Positions 42,182-54,539 of a DNA stretch of 64,000 nt are shown here, piece by piece. Numbering within the stretch: position 1 is the stretch's first letter; every line of letters begins with the position of its first letter. The notes beneath the pieces are model-generated. The model was not told where the DNA came from and ran no database searches. It worked only from the letters and a program-made list of their open reading frames with translations. Source of the DNA: Dolomedes plantarius. Taxonomy: Eukaryota > Arthropoda > Arachnida > Araneae > Dolomedidae. The translations under genes and the position numbers were made by a program. Where the stretch lies: contig OU015500.1 in assembly GCA_907164885.2 (NCBI GenBank), positions 49,693,533-49,757,532 on the forward strand. Reading direction: 5' to 3'.

Positions 42182-42520
42182 CTATTTGAGATGATCAAAC
42201 TTCTCACCGTCAGCTGCAATACACATTTCGATCCTCGTTTGAATCTCACGTTGCACACGTTGGAGCATAGAGCGAGACACGTTGGCACAAGCATTCGTAA
42301 TTCGTCGTTTAAGGTCCTGAAATGTTTGTGGAGGGGTCGCATACACCTGTTGTTTCAGGTATCCCCACAGGAAAAAGTCCAGTGGAGTCAGATCAGGCGA
42401 ACGTGGTGGCCACTCTTCGAAACCCTCCATACCCAATTATTTGGTCTCCGAATTCCTTTACGAGGTACTGCTTCACTGGAGATCTCAGCTTTGGAGTACT
42501 CAGCCATGACCACGAGCATC
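42182..42520 (-). pseudogene. Mariner-like transposase remnant, internally deleted
   Basis: The minus-strand frame ending at 42182 reads EEWPPRSPDLTPLDFFLWGY and continues through a C-terminal tail ending KFDHLK and a stop. This is the third catalytic block and C-terminus of a mariner-like DDD/E transposase. Upstream, near 42505, a short N-terminus-like frame starting MAEYSKAEISS lies in another frame only about 100 bp away, so the middle (helix-turn-helix and first two catalytic Asp) has been deleted and the halves are also out of frame. Confidence 0.75.
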
Positions 42521-42689
42521 AACATACTACAACCCCAAGAAGATGTGTCTCTTTTATAGCTGTCTCAGGTGAACAGGTGTGACGTTTCTTACGGATTTGC
42601 TTACTGCAAAAATTTCGAAAACCAAGCGCAATTTGCGTTGAGTTGATGCGACACTGTTTTACACGATCTACGTATTGTCTACTCTGTTT

Positions 42690-42795
42690 ATAAAGACAAT
42701 CAGTACAAGGATGAAACCCTCGAGGTTTGAACCGCGGTCCTTTTGATTGGGGATCAAAAGCGATATACCACTGTGCACATTGCGGTGTCGTGTTT
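42690..42795 (-). mobile_element. tRNA-like segment inside the mariner derivative
   Basis: On the minus strand AGTGGTATATCGCTTTTGAT, then CCGCGGTTCAAACCTC, gives A-box-like and B-box (GGTTCAAACC) words at tRNA spacing. No complete acceptor stem seen. Confidence 0.5.
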
Positions 42796-43138
42796 TTCCC
42801 GAAAGATAATCATTTCTCCTTTCGTTCAAGTTACGTGACGTCACAGTGTAGGAAATCACGAAAAAACAAATGCGCGTTTTAACCGTTCTATTCTTTGCAT
42901 TAATGTCCACAAGGTATCTTTTCGTACTAAATCGATGATTTTCTACAACTTTGTAAATCACTTTTTTTCCCTATTTCGTTCCATTTTCGAGATAGGAATG
43001 CTAACTCCGCAGATTTCCACTAGGTGGCGCTGTAGGTGGTTTCATTCAGTGGTTCACTTTACTATACCTAGACACCATTTTTATGAATATAACAGCAGCC
43101 GTTCCGAAGGGTGGGAAGGGACTTTAGTGGGCATACTG

Positions 43139-43194
<56 letters not shown>

Positions 43195-43212
43195 TGTGTA
43201 TGTGTGTGTGTA
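43139..43212. repeat. (TA)n-(TG)n microsatellite
   Basis: Between the mariner derivative and repeat R. Confidence 0.95.
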
Positions 43213-43670
43213 ATATTTTAAATAATAAGCCCTCCATTATAGCAATTAAACTCCCTTTCGTTAATCCAATCCCTAGTAATATTAATTTATCACTTTAAAA
43301 CCCTTAGCCACAGAACTTCCCATGAATCGCATGCCTTTGCATTTCTACACGTGTATTTGTCAGAATTCAGGAGTGGGTTTGCATCGCGAGCCTCTAAATC
43401 TGTTGACCTTACAAATAATAGTCGCATGTCTACCTTGCCGTTTAATGTTGAAAGGTGATATTATACCGCGCAGTTCTTCTGGAATGAAAGGGTGTATTTT
43501 CGTGCTAATAAACGATGTACTAAGAAGTTTGGTCCGACTGCATTTAAATCTAATTTTTATTCCTTTCAGGCTGAGTCTAGCTCCAGCCATGTAAATATGA
43601 GCTAGTTTCCCTTTCAGGTCATAATTTAAGGACGTGAAAAATGCTATCCTTTCATACCGTATTAATACCT
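43213..43670 (+). repeat. Interspersed repeat R, copy 1
   Basis: Aligns in opposite orientation with 51195-51660. Shared landmarks are CACAGAACTTCCCAT / ATGGGAAGTACTGT, CTACACGTGTAT / ATACACGTGTAG and GCTGAGTCTAGCTCCAGCCA / TGGCTGGAGCTAGACTCAGC. Both copies touch a (TA)n-(TG)n tract at the same end. A 104-codon minus-strand frame lies over it, but no domain is recognised. Confidence 0.75.
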
Positions 43671-43705
43671 GCACCAGCGGTCAACAAATAATGAACTTTA
43701 GTCCA

Positions 43706-44475
43706 TCTATATACATATAAAACAGTTATGTAACTGACTGACTGACTGGCTGACAGATAACGTAAAGACCAAACTTCTGAACCTAAAGGGCCGAAATTTT
43801 GCATGACCATTCTTCTTATAGCGTAGGGGCGCACTAAGAGAGATTTTTGAAAAATTCTTCTTAGATTTTTTTAAATTAAATCTTTAAGCTGTTTTTGTAA
43901 CATTCCGGATTCTGAAAGTTTGCATTTAATAATCCGGGGGTTGTAAAATTTAAATCACGAGAAAGATCATAAAAATTCCTTTAAAATGAAATCTATTTCG
44001 AATCTTTACCTCCGTTTTCTGATATCTGGTGAATTTTTAAATATTAATTTTTAGAATTTAATTTATTAAATGCTGATCACGTGGTTTCTTTTCTTTTAAT
44101 TTTGCGTCACGTGCATAACAACGAAATAGACAAAAAAAAATTCTTGCTAATGCGGCAGACGATTGGACGTTATCCAAAAAAAAAAATATTAACATACAGT
44201 AAAAGGAATGTTCCTCAAACTGTATTATATTAACTGCACTATATTCTTTTTTATTTTCTATTAGATTTAATTTGAATATTTTCTTCTATATTATTCTGTC
44301 TATAAAAAATATCCGTTACGATTTTTTATAAATATATATTTTCGTTTTTTTTTACATCAACTGCATACATTGATCGTTGTATTTATTATAAATATATATA
44401 CATATTTTTGACCTTAATTGCATACATTGACCGTTGTATTTAATTTGAATGTTCTCCGTAAGGGTTTTCAGCTAG
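43706..44475 (+). mobile_element. Helitron-like non-autonomous element, copy 2 (complete ends)
   Basis: Begins TCTATATACATATAAAACAG after A (43705) and ends TTTTCAGCTAG before T (44476). TC...CTAG with insertion between A and T and no target duplication is the Helitron signature. Collinear with 8205-8916 and 48905-49600. No Rep/helicase encoded. Confidence 0.72.
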
Positions 44476-44479
44476 TCCA

Positions 44480-45100
44480 TATTCATATAGACAAGGCCAA
44501 ACTGCGGGGTTACATTTTCTTGAGAAAGTTGTTGCGAAAGGAGTCGCTGCTCACCGAGTCGTAAGTGGCATTCCACTGCAGAGCACATCATCTATTTCAG
44601 GTGGATGCTGTCAGCTTCTCTTCCCAAGCATGTCGCGGCAAATTCTGTTCACTGACCAGATCCTGAGTGGATGTTTACTCAGCTTTCATTTTTATTTTTA
44701 TTTTCCGTGTGTGTGAGAGAGAGTGGAAGCTACCGGATCGACTTCCTCCTTTATGTTCCTCGGGATGTAGAATCCTAGCATTCGATTCAACACTTTGTTC
44801 CCGGGAACGGATCATTAGGTGACAGTCAAGTGATCTTTAAAAGGATCTGCAAAAGCAAGGCAAAGAAAAAAAACCGAGTTTTGACGATTTTTGTTGTTTA
44901 TGTCGTTCAACTTGAATTAAGGGAAATATCAGTGCGCGTGATGTCTTCCGGGTGTGACTTTAACGAGAAAGAATGTAGCACTAATGTGACAAGAAATGCA
45001 GTAAAACGTAAAGTAATTTCTAAAATAGCTCTTTCTTCCCCAAAAATTGCAGGCACACTGTTTTTCGACATTAGCTGGATGAACACCGCGAAAGTTGTTG
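44480..45100. other. No gene recognised
   Basis: The open frame 44830-45111 has no recognisable product and runs into a SINE. Confidence 0.4.
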
Positions 45101-45104
45101 CTTT

Positions 45105-45345
45105 CATGTAATAGGGGCACCAACGTTGCCCTCTGGTACCACCTCCATTTAGTGCGAGATTCCCCAGACTCGACATCTGAGGGACTCTTAACTTCCTCCC
45201 CATCCTTACAAACCCCACGGAGGCACTTTCCACGCCATACCCTGCGCAGACGCGGGAGCATTCAGTGACGCTTGACGGGATTAGATCCGAACACCCCGAG
45301 TACCGAATCCCGACGCGGTAATCATTACGATGCCTCGGACCCATT
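45105..45345 (-). mobile_element. tRNA-derived SINE (family S1), copy 2
   Basis: The minus-strand head TCCGAGGCATCGTAATGATT then ACCGCGTCGGGATTCG and GTTCGGATCTAATCCCG parallels the minus-strand head at 6540-6606. It has the A-box/B-box spacing of a tRNA, a non-tRNA body and no acceptor pairing. Confidence 0.7.
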
Positions 45346-45349
45346 TCTA

Positions 45350-47480
45350 ATATAGCTTTGACCCTAAATACCGATGATTATAACGACTTTTCGTTGCAAC
45401 ACTTTCTCTATCCCGTTTTTCCCTCAAGTCAGCTTGCAGAGTTAGGGATTTTCATACCCGATTCTTCCTGCTTTTCAGGCAGGTGAACCGAAGCATTACA
45501 CCTTCAGTTCATGTTATAACCCTTGATAATGAATGGTATGCCAATAGAATTAATTCCGTGCTCAGATGGCAAAATGTTATAAGAAACTTTTCTTTTTAAA
45601 AAAGAGAGAGAGAGTTTTTCACATTCCAGATTCTCGTTCGCCGATATTTTCTATTTACTGTAACTACTGGAAGTAAGAGCCAACTATTTTTTCTGAAACA
45701 TTGGTACTGTTGTATTTAAAAAAAATTGTTGCATTTAAAATTTTTTAGCTTATATTTTTAAATTATATTATTAAGTTATATAATTTAAAACAAAGGTATT
45801 TTATATATAGTATTTTATTATTTAAAAGGTAATTTCTAATTAATATTTAATAAAGAAGTATTTAAGGTAAATGAATATTATAGTTAATTAATAAATGAAG
45901 TTATATAAAGGTTATGGAAAGTACAAGTATTTAAAAAATATTATTAAGTATTGTTAACTTATTTCTTATTATTAAAACTGGATGAGTTTTTAAATTCTCT
46001 TAGTTACATTTTTCTTTTCATTTAGTCGTATAGTAGTTCGCGTTGTGAGCATTGCGATATGTTCAATTTCCCAAAACTAAAACAATAGCCTAGATTCTAA
46101 GGCTAACAGAAACTCACAAATGAACACTCAAATTGATGACCGAGGGAACCGATTTTGACCGAGGGAACAAACTAAAAATTTTATTCATTTCTTTTAACAC
46201 AAGTTAATAGAATCTTTTCTCTTCACTTTAAACAATATGCTTAATTCAAATATCTAAAATACCAATATCTATCAGTTCACTTCCACATAAATATAATCTT
46301 TTACATATGCCTCATATAAAAATTATTAAATATGCTCTAAACAAAATCATAACGAAAAATGCCCAAAAAGGATTATTAACTGACTAAAAAATTATTAAAA
46401 GTACAAAAAAAATTAATTTAAATTATGCCATGGCTAAAAAAATAAACTTAACTGAGGGGGCAGCTTATAAGGCCTCGAGGCATCTTTATATCATTTAGCC
46501 GTTTTCGGACTCGGGATAAAAACCACTTGAGCTCCGGAGATTTTCCTGGGAATATTTTTCCGACAGATAGATAATCGCTGTTCGTCGTAGCATGTTGGAT
46601 TAGCTGTCTCCTAGAGAGGGGGCCAGAGAGCGAGAGCGATCCCCTTTTTTTCGTGTCAACCCTTTAAGGTGTATCTACACACAAGCGAATCAGCTCCCCC
46701 CGTCACCTCTTGACACATTTTGGTGTATAATAGTCCCCCCCCAACGTGGGGGAAGTATTTCGTCGCTTTGATCATTCGTCTTAAAACCGCTCTCCGGGGC
46801 GGCCTGAGTACGAATGATCAAAGGTACGAGGGACGCCATAAAACCTCCTCTCGGCGACGGGACCAATAAATCACTGCTTTCCCCTACACTTCGCTCTCTG
46901 TTTTGCGAATGTGTGTTCGCAGTGTTATCATCGTAGTTGCATATCATTTCAGTAGAAATGCGCTAAGCTCATTCTGTCCGGCAAGATGAATTTGAAGAGC
47001 GGGGGGTGCAGCCCAGGATTTTTTTGATGGAATGCATGAAAAATTTTATATCTATATATCTACCCGGGCAATCATTCTTTAAAACTAATTTCATTAATTT
47101 TCTTATGCCTTAATATAACTAATGGACTAATAGTTCGGAATGAAAGTTATGTGTCGCTATGTTTCTCTGTTTAAAGAGCTTTTCCCCCACTGCTTAAAAA
47201 ACTCCAAAACTCTAAAAGATTTATCTTATATGATTTCACGGAATAAGAATTCAAATACATATCGTATGTTAACTCTGTTTCGCGAACTTAGGGGAAAAAA
47301 CCTGTAGAACTCTTAAACTTCTTCCCATTTTATGATCCTCAAACAATTTATATATTTAGATCAACAGAAGGCTTCCAAAAACTGGCCATGGGACAAACTT
47401 AATTTTTCTCGTTTTTTCTTCCTTTTTTTCCAAATTTTATTAAGTTCTATTAGTTTGAACGCCATTGTCTAAAATTGTCT
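45350..47480. other. No gene recognised; GC-rich patch 46600-47000
   Basis: Very AT-rich DNA around a GC-rich patch with an 85-codon minus frame (46690-46947) that I do not recognise; it may be an unlabelled repeat. Confidence 0.4.
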
Positions 47481-47484
47481 AAAG

Positions 47485-48225
47485 CAGCGGTTCTTAAACT
47501 TTTTAAGGGAACGGTGGACCTTTATTTGAGCAAATCTCGTCATTGTAATACTGATTGTGTTATTGTAAAATATATATATATATATATTTGTAGATTATTA
47601 GTACCAAACTAATTTTTTTTCAAGTAAAAAATCATTTATGAAGCTTCTACAAAGTAATTTATAATGGGTAAATGTAGTAACAAATTTTAAATCTGTTTTT
47701 CTCAAAACAGAATCTCCAAGGTTTTTAGATTTTTAAATGCTCTATGCTAATTAATGTTTTTTCAAAATTCCTGAAATTGATAAGTAAGAGTCCTGATGTT
47801 GTTTACAAAAAAAACTGGGTATGCATTTTACAATTCGACTTCATTAAGGCAATTAAATTTGATTTATAACTCTTCAAAAGGCAAAAATTTTGATGAAAAT
47901 CGGGATGGAATTCAGAAAAAAAACTCTCAAAAATTAACTAATCAAGGGATTAAATAATTGACACCCAGATTTGTTTGTTATTCGGTTTAAAGAGATTAAA
48001 ATGCAAAATCGAGGAAATATCTCAAAAATTAAGTAGCACGGAGCATTTTAAAATTTTGTTTATAATATTCAAATTTTTTTTAAAATCTTAAAATTATAAT
48101 GAGATTGGAAATTTCTTTTAAGGTATTCTATTTATTTATAGTGAAATGTGTATATGTACAAAATTTCGTATCTCTATGATGAAAAGTAAAAAAAGTAAAT
48201 TTTAATGTCCACCGTTCCCTTAAAA
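47485..48225. mobile_element. hAT-like MITE, right end unclear
   Basis: CAGCGGTTCTTAAACTTTTT at 47485 is a typical hAT terminus. AAGGGAACGGTGGAC just inside it is exactly inverted as GTCCACCGTTCCCTT at about 48208-48222. The outermost right terminus is degraded and no target duplication is seen. Confidence 0.6.
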
Positions 48226-48594
48226 ACCCACGACTCCACTAAACGTAAGAAAAATTTAAAAAACACTTCGCCCTCCCCCCCCGGTCACCCCCACACCAAC
48301 TCTCAAACCACCCCCGATCACCCCTCAAAACAAACCTCTTTTCCCCTGCGTATCGAATTTGACTCGTTGTGGTGAAGGGGCTGTATCCACATTTAAGAGG
48401 TGCGCTTAGGGCCACAAAAATCATTAAAAAATTAATTTTAAAAAACTAATTGAACCCCAAATTTTGTTTTTCCTGATTTAAGTTTTTCGGATCCTAAACA
48501 TTAACTGTGCCGAATTTGGTCCCGGTGGGGGAAACAGTCTATGATTCTATAGCGGACAAACAAACAGACAAGCTCTTTTATATATATAGATAAG

Positions 48595-48625
<31 letters not shown>

Positions 48626-48904
48626 GAGAGAGAGAGAGATACATACAAAAGAGGTAAGCAACGATAAGTAATCCTACGTTAATAAACCGTGGTAGTTTCG
48701 TTAGAAGAGACTGCCAGAATTTTTTTTTTATATCAATACTAACAAATATCTACAAATCACTTTTTTTTTACTTAAGCCCTTTATACCTGGCACCATAGTG
48801 TTTCCATTTTATCCTTTAAAAATTCTTAAGTTACCCTGTATTCTATCCAGTTTCGAATCGTATTTTATTAAATTCGGCATTCAAGGGGGGAAAAAGCAGA
48901 ATAA
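48226..48904. other. No gene; (TA)n-(GA)n at 48593-48640
   Basis: Includes a C-rich patch at 48270-48320. No coding feature. Confidence 0.45.
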
Positions 48905-49597
48905 TCTATTTATATAAAACAGTTCCGTAACTGACTGACTGATTGACTGACTGACTGACTGACATATAACCGCTGGACCTAAAGAGCTGAAATTTTGCAT
49001 GGAGATTCTATGGAGATTCTTCTTATAGTGTAGCGGTGCACTAAGAAAGATTTTTGAAAAATTCTTCTTAGATTTTTTTAAATTCAATTTTTAAGCTATT
49101 TTTATAACATTCTTTAAAGTTTACATTTAAAATAATAATCCGAGGGTTATAAAATTTATATCACGAGGGAGATTATAAAAATTCCTTTAAAATGAAATCT
49201 TTTTCGAATCTTTACTTCCATTTTATGATTTTTGGTGAATTTTTAAAGATTAACATTTAGAATTTAATTTATCAAATGCTGATCACGTTGTTTCTTTTCT
49301 TTTCGTGATACTAATTTTGCGTCACGTGCATAATAACGAAATAGACAAAAAATATTTTTTTTATTTCTAATGCGGCAGACTGGACATTATCCAAAGAAAG
49401 ATTGGACATTATCCAAAAAAATATTAAAATGCCGTAAAAGAAATGTTTCTCAAACTGAACTATATTCTTTAGTATGTTCTGATAGATTTAATTTGAATAT
49501 TTTCTTCTACATTATTTTGTCTATAAATAAATCCGTTACGATTTTTTATAAATATATTTTTTCTTCTTTTTACATCAATTGCATACATTGATCATTG

Positions 49598-49600
<3 letters not shown>
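48905..49600 (+). mobile_element. Helitron-like element, copy 3 (3' end lost)
   Basis: Begins TCTATTTATATAAAACAG after A and is collinear with the other two copies up to CATACATTGATCATTGTATT, where it passes into a (TA)n tract. The hairpin and CTAG end are missing. Confidence 0.65.

Positions 49601-49685
<85 letters not shown>
49601..49685. repeat. (TA)n microsatellite
   Basis: About 84 bp of TA at the truncated Helitron end. Confidence 0.95.
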
Positions 49686-49689
<4 letters not shown>

Positions 49690-51190
49690 CTCAAAGTTTA
49701 GCCTATTTTAAAGATGAACTGATATTGGGACTATTTAATTAATATTTTTATACATTGTTGGTTTGGCGATTTTCTCAAATGATCAATCCACATGATACAA
49801 TTCAAAAATAGTTTTACTTTTGTTTTAATACAGAAATCTGATTTAAATTTATATAGTTCAGCAGTGGTTCCTGACTTTATCGTGATTCAGGTTTCGATTT
49901 AAGCCGACAACATTATAAAATTTTCGGTAAAACGCTATTAATTTGATAATAGATTATCTAATACCAAATTAACAGAGATTCTAACTTGAACTCCAATCCT
50001 AGGTAAATGAAAGATAAATGTTCAAGCATGTTTTACTAATGGCAAATTTTCCAGCAATATTGTCAAAACCGCTTTCCGATTAACAAAGAGAATTAATGTC
50101 TAAAATTTAGAGAATGTTTGAATATGATTCTTGAATTATGAATAACATAAATAAGTTTCAATATTTAATTCAATTACATCAAATATAAACCTTCGTTTTC
50201 ATGCGATATAGCAATTACCTTAAATTCTCGTTAATCTATGATTAGTGAATGGCAGATGGTTTAGACGTTTTTAAATATTGACTCTTTGTCTATTTTACCT
50301 ATATTTTCATGGATAAAAGTACTTAAAGAAGCAATCTTTTGACAGCCATCACTAAACCTGTTTTTAAATACAAAACATTTGGTAAACATTACCCGATGAC
50401 TTTTCAGATTCCTTCAAGAGGTTAAAAGGATACTTTTTTCCTTTGTAGCCAAGAAAGCGTTTCAAGTATTTGACGAATAGGCAATTAAAACAAAATAATA
50501 TTCAGTGACCTACTGAAAAAATATTTCTAGGAAACGGTCAGTGACCGAACCTCACCTGTCAAATATTGACCCATCTTCTGTTAGCGCCTCGCAGAGATTC
50601 GACCGCGTTCTTTTCCATAAAACCAGCAGCTGATGCCTTCTTCGTGATTTTTCTTTCTATGCCTTGATGTGGCAGACATATTTTGCTCCGGGGTGGGACA
50701 GCTTCCGCTAGTGACTCTTGGCCTCTCTCAGCTGTGCAGCTGAAAAACAACGATATTCCCTAAGGACAGAAAGGTTAAACGAGTCTAAACCATACATCAT
50801 CTTATTTGAACTTATTGCTAAAAAACCCAGTGGAAGGGATGACTATATAACACCAAATATCTCAATTTACCAAGAAAGAAAAAAAAATCATCCACATTTT
50901 TTATTTCCTTCTTTTTTTGTTCTCGGGGGATTTGGCCTTGTTAGCGAATTCCACGAGGTCCAACAGACTTTAGCCGGCTCATCAGCTGACCTCGCAAATC
51001 TTAAGTCGGTGTGCTATGTTATGAGGAATTTTGCTCTTGGGATTTTCCCAGCCGCTGATAAGCAAATGTATATTTTTGAATTCTGTTTTTATTTATTAAG
51101 GACGTTTCAGTAAAGAGCGAGTATTTTTTTAAATTTGAAATTAAAATAATTTTAATAATATATATGTATATATATATATATATGTAATAT
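49690..51190. other. No gene recognised
   Basis: AT-rich. A 131-codon frame at 50718-51113 shows no recognisable domain. Confidence 0.4.
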
Positions 51191-51194
51191 ATCC

Positions 51195-51660
51195 ATTACA
51201 TCTCGTTCTTAAAATGCAACCTGAAAAGGAAAACTAGCTCAAATTTACATGGCTGGAGCTAGACTCAGCCTGAAAGGAATTAAAATTTTGAAGCAGTCGG
51301 GTCGAATCGTTTTATTTAAGCGACAGAAAAATACGTCCATTCATTTCAGATGCTCGGAGCGAAGTGTAATATCACCTTTCAACCTCACGCGCTAGAAGCG
51401 AGGTACATGTGCCTGTTATTTTGAAGTGTCAGCGGAATTTGGGGCTGGCGATGCGAACCCACGCCTTTCTCGAGACGTATACACGTGTAGGAATGCAACG
51501 TTTGCTGTTTTATGGGAAGTACTGTTGCTATGGGTTTTTAAAGCGCTAAAGCAATGTTACTGGGGATTGGATTTAGGAAAGGGAATTTAAATGAAATAGA
51601 ACTATTTCATTTAAATAGAAATTTAATTAAAATAGAATAGAGGGCCTAATATTTAATTTA
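51195..51660 (-). repeat. Interspersed repeat R, copy 2
   Basis: Inverted relative to 43213-43670, with the same landmarks and the same junction to a (TA)n-(TG)n tract (51663-51703). Confidence 0.75.
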
Positions 51661-51664
51661 TTAC

Positions 51665-51707
<43 letters not shown>

Positions 51708-51708
51708 C

Positions 51709-53301
51709 ACTGGGTGTGTCATAAATTCGGGCAAAGTTCAAAAATTCTTATGCTCGTGAAAATTTTCTGTTTGAGTCAATAGGATCAGAGGGACATTGGA
51801 TTTTTTTCCATGTAAAAAAAAAAAAAGTTTACAAAAGTAACCGAAAGAGGGCGCTTATACATCATACTGAAACGTTTTATGCAAATCAGGCTATCAAAAA
51901 AAAAACACCTGCCTGGAAATGGATCCGTCATTCGAAGCCGCCAGCATGCTTTCTTTGCTAGATCGAGCGTTGGTGGTTAAACCTTTCTACAAGAATGGTG
52001 AATCCACAACTGTTGCATTGCGAAAGTTTCGCACGGATAAAGGACTGAAGGCGTAAAAAACCCTATTTCATTGAATGGGATACTGAATTTAGTACGAATT
52101 TTTGAGGAAACGGGGAGTTTGGAGGATCGTCCACGAAGTGACAGACCATGCTTGAGCGAGGACCGCGTCCATGTTGTATAAAGTGTCATGGAAGATTGGG
52201 CAGCAGAGACATCAACGGGGAGTAACAGTGCTCATGAAGCTGGGAGAAGAACGGAGATTCCGGAACCGTCGATTCGACGCATTCTGCACGGAATGTTGAA
52301 TGTGTATCCGTACAAAATCCAGGCACTTCACCAGTTATTACCGGAAGATACAGATACAAGACAAAACTTTGCTACATGGGCTCTGGCATAATGGAACTTA
52401 ACTCACAATGGATGCTGAACGTTATGTGGACGGATGAAGCCCACTTTTCACTGCATGGTGACGTTAATACGCAAAACAGTCGTATGTGGGAGATGTCAAA
52501 CCCTCGTGAGTACCTGAGCCAGCCACTGCATTCTCCTCATGTGACTGTTTGGTGTGGTTACACCGCGTCTTTTATTCTGGGCCCTTTATTTTTTGAAGAG
52601 CCTTGTCCTGTATCCGGCAGAAAAACCTATTCAGTTACTGCAGCACGGTATCTTACGCTTTTGCGCGACCACGTTAAGCTTGCATTGCAGGAAAGACAAT
52701 GCGTTACCCGTTGTCACCTTCATGCAGGATGGTGCCCTGCCACACATTTCACGTGATGTCATGATGTTCCTGTTGGAATCTTTCACTGACGACCAGGTGT
52801 TAAGCCGCGGTTGTAAAGTTCAATGGCCCTCACGATCACTAGACTTGACCCCCAGCAGATTTTTGGTTGTGGAGATACTTAAAGTCTCGTGCGTACCGGG
52901 GCTCCCCAACCACTTTGGTGAAAATGAAAAATGCCTTTCGACAGACAGTCGCTGCCATCGATGGCGACATGCTACACTCCGCTGTAATGGGCGTAGTGAT
53001 GCACCTCACTTGTCTATTACCTTGTGCTTGTGGTAATGTTGAACATCTGTTACTTAAAGTATATGCACAGTCTCATGTTATTGGGATCTGTTTGTTTGTC
53101 TGTTTGTGTTTGTCTGATTTGCATAAAACGTCTCAGTACGACGTGTAAGCGTCCTCTTTCGATTACTTTTGGAAATTTTTTTTTAATGGAAAAAATATCC
53201 AATGTCCCTCTTATCCTATTGGCTCAAACAAAAATTTTTCCGAGCATTACTTCTTTTATTACGAATTTTTGAACTTTGCACGAATTAATGACGCACCCGG
53301 T
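51709..53301 (+). mobile_element. Mariner-like transposon, near full length, decayed
   Basis: Left end ACTGGGTGTGTCATAAATTC and right end GAATTAATGACGCACCCGGT are inverted repeats extending about 38 bp inward to GCAAAGTTCAAAAATTC. Total 1593 bp, with microsatellite DNA at both edges. It contains a broken transposase gene in the plus orientation. Confidence 0.82.
51919..53148 (+). pseudogene. Mariner-like transposase, multiply frameshifted
   Basis: Recognisable parts occur in order across three frames: an N-terminal start MDPSFEAASM at 51919; RTDKGLKA; EDRPRSDRP near 52110; SIRRILHGMLNVYPYKIQ at about 52270-52320; MWTDEAHFSLHGDVN (first catalytic Asp) at about 52420; MQDGALPHISRDV (second catalytic Asp) at about 52725; WPSRSLDLTPSRF at about 52825-52860 (third block, normally SPDLTPCDFF). 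The last block has lost the Asp after TP and changes frame there, continuing as WRYLKSRAYRGSPTT to a C-terminus near 53030. Several stops and shifts show it is dead. Confidence 0.78.
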
Positions 53302-53318
53302 ATATCTATCTATCTATC

Positions 53319-53366
<48 letters not shown>
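53302..53366. repeat. (TA)n-(TG)n microsatellite
   Basis: Directly at the right end of the mariner. Confidence 0.92.
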
Positions 53367-53369
<3 letters not shown>

Positions 53370-54200
53370 CAAGAAATCCCGTCCTTCTCTAAATTTACAT
53401 TTACCGCGTATTCTAAATTATTTTGTTAATAAAGCACGACCCCTTTTCCAAAATTGCAACCTAAAAGTAAAATAAGTTATAATTTATATTAGCCCAGGAG
53501 ATCATTAAGCAGGCATGCGAAATATCGGAACTCAATAATATCCCCAGATAGTTCTGGTCGGAGCCCGTAGGTCTCATTAAATTTCTTTATAATAAATAAG
53601 TCCTGTTTTCAAATTCTTCCTTTTGGTAAAACACAGATCTAACAAGCGCGTGATCTAACAATTAATTAATCCCCGAGAAAACCACGACGTGGACACGTGA
53701 ACTCCACGAGACTAAATTCGCCCAATTAAAAATTAAGTAATTTAGGCCCTCTAGTGTCAGTATCGCAAAGCACTCATTTAATATTTGCCTGAACGGAAGA
53801 CTTTTCTCTCTTCGCACCTAACTCTCGTTGCTGTCGGACCTGCTGTCCACAGTCCGGTGGTTATATCGCTCTTGTCTTAACTTTGTCATGTAACCAGCTC
53901 TCCGCATCCCGTCAGGGCAAGTCCAGTGGCCGCTGCAGTCTTCGCGATGCTTCATAGTTAAATAAAAAGGTGATTTCCTGGATATCGACTAAAATCTGTG
54001 TTCCTCTTCTCTGGCTCCATGGATGTATTTATCTCCTAAATTTCGTAAGTGCTTCCCTGGATCAACACTACGCCCGACTGCATCTCTCCAAGTTGTGCGC
54101 AGCAATTTACTGTATGATCAACACCCTCGTGCCGACTACATCACCGATAAGTTCTACGCATCAATTCTCTCGTGTTAAATTTTCCGATTGTGATTATTAT
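53370..54200. other. No gene recognised
   Basis: Moderately GC-rich for this window; no recognisable frame or RNA. Confidence 0.4.

Positions 54201-54280
<80 letters not shown>
54201..54280. repeat. (CA)n-(TA)n microsatellite, left half of split tract
   Basis: The TA part abuts the LTR element at 54281 and resumes at 60049 on its other side. Confidence 0.9.
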
Positions 54281-54284
<4 letters not shown>

Positions 54285-54539
54285 GGAAGGAGTTAGTACT
54301 CCTTCCTTTAGAAGTGAATCATTAGACTTAATTATTTTGAACATTTAATTAAACTAGACGATGTTTACAAGACAGGACTAACACTTAGTATGAAATTAAA
54401 AAATAAACACAGAAGCATCAAAAGAGCTAAACATCGGGAGCTTGCAGAACAACACATCCGCTTAAAGTCCTTCGTGCCGAAGTAGTAGGAGTGGAAGTTG
54501 TAGTAATAGTTCAGTTGTGTTGCCAAACTCACTCTCACA
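54281..54539 (-). repeat. 3' LTR of the LTR retrotransposon
   Basis: In plus reading TGTAGGAAGG...CTCTCACA, so TG...CA ends on both strands. An 10-bp inverted repeat AGGAAGGAGT / ACTCCTTCCT sits at 54284-54307, at the sense 3' end of the LTR. No clear polypurine tract precedes the LTR in the sense direction (sense bases end CAGAACGGCCG). Confidence 0.92.

Larger units (their letters stand above)
41824..43138 (-). mobile_element. Mariner-like deletion derivative with about 300-bp inverted repeats
   Basis: Ends CAGTATGCCCACTAAAGTCC and GGACTTTAGTGGGCATACTG are exact inverted repeats, with TATA outside both. The inverted arms continue inward with moderate divergence to about 42138 on the left and 42836 on the right, far longer than the usual mariner inverted repeat of about 30 bp. 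The core holds a minus-strand transposase remnant and a tRNA-like segment. A left-flanking (TA)n tract and a right-flanking (TA)n-(TG)n tract suggest insertion in or next to a microsatellite. Confidence 0.85.

Noticed and set aside
46690..46947. 85-codon minus-strand frame in a GC-rich patch
   Set aside because: No known domain, no splice context, overlapping open frames from GC content. It may be an unnamed repeat, so I did not call a gene.
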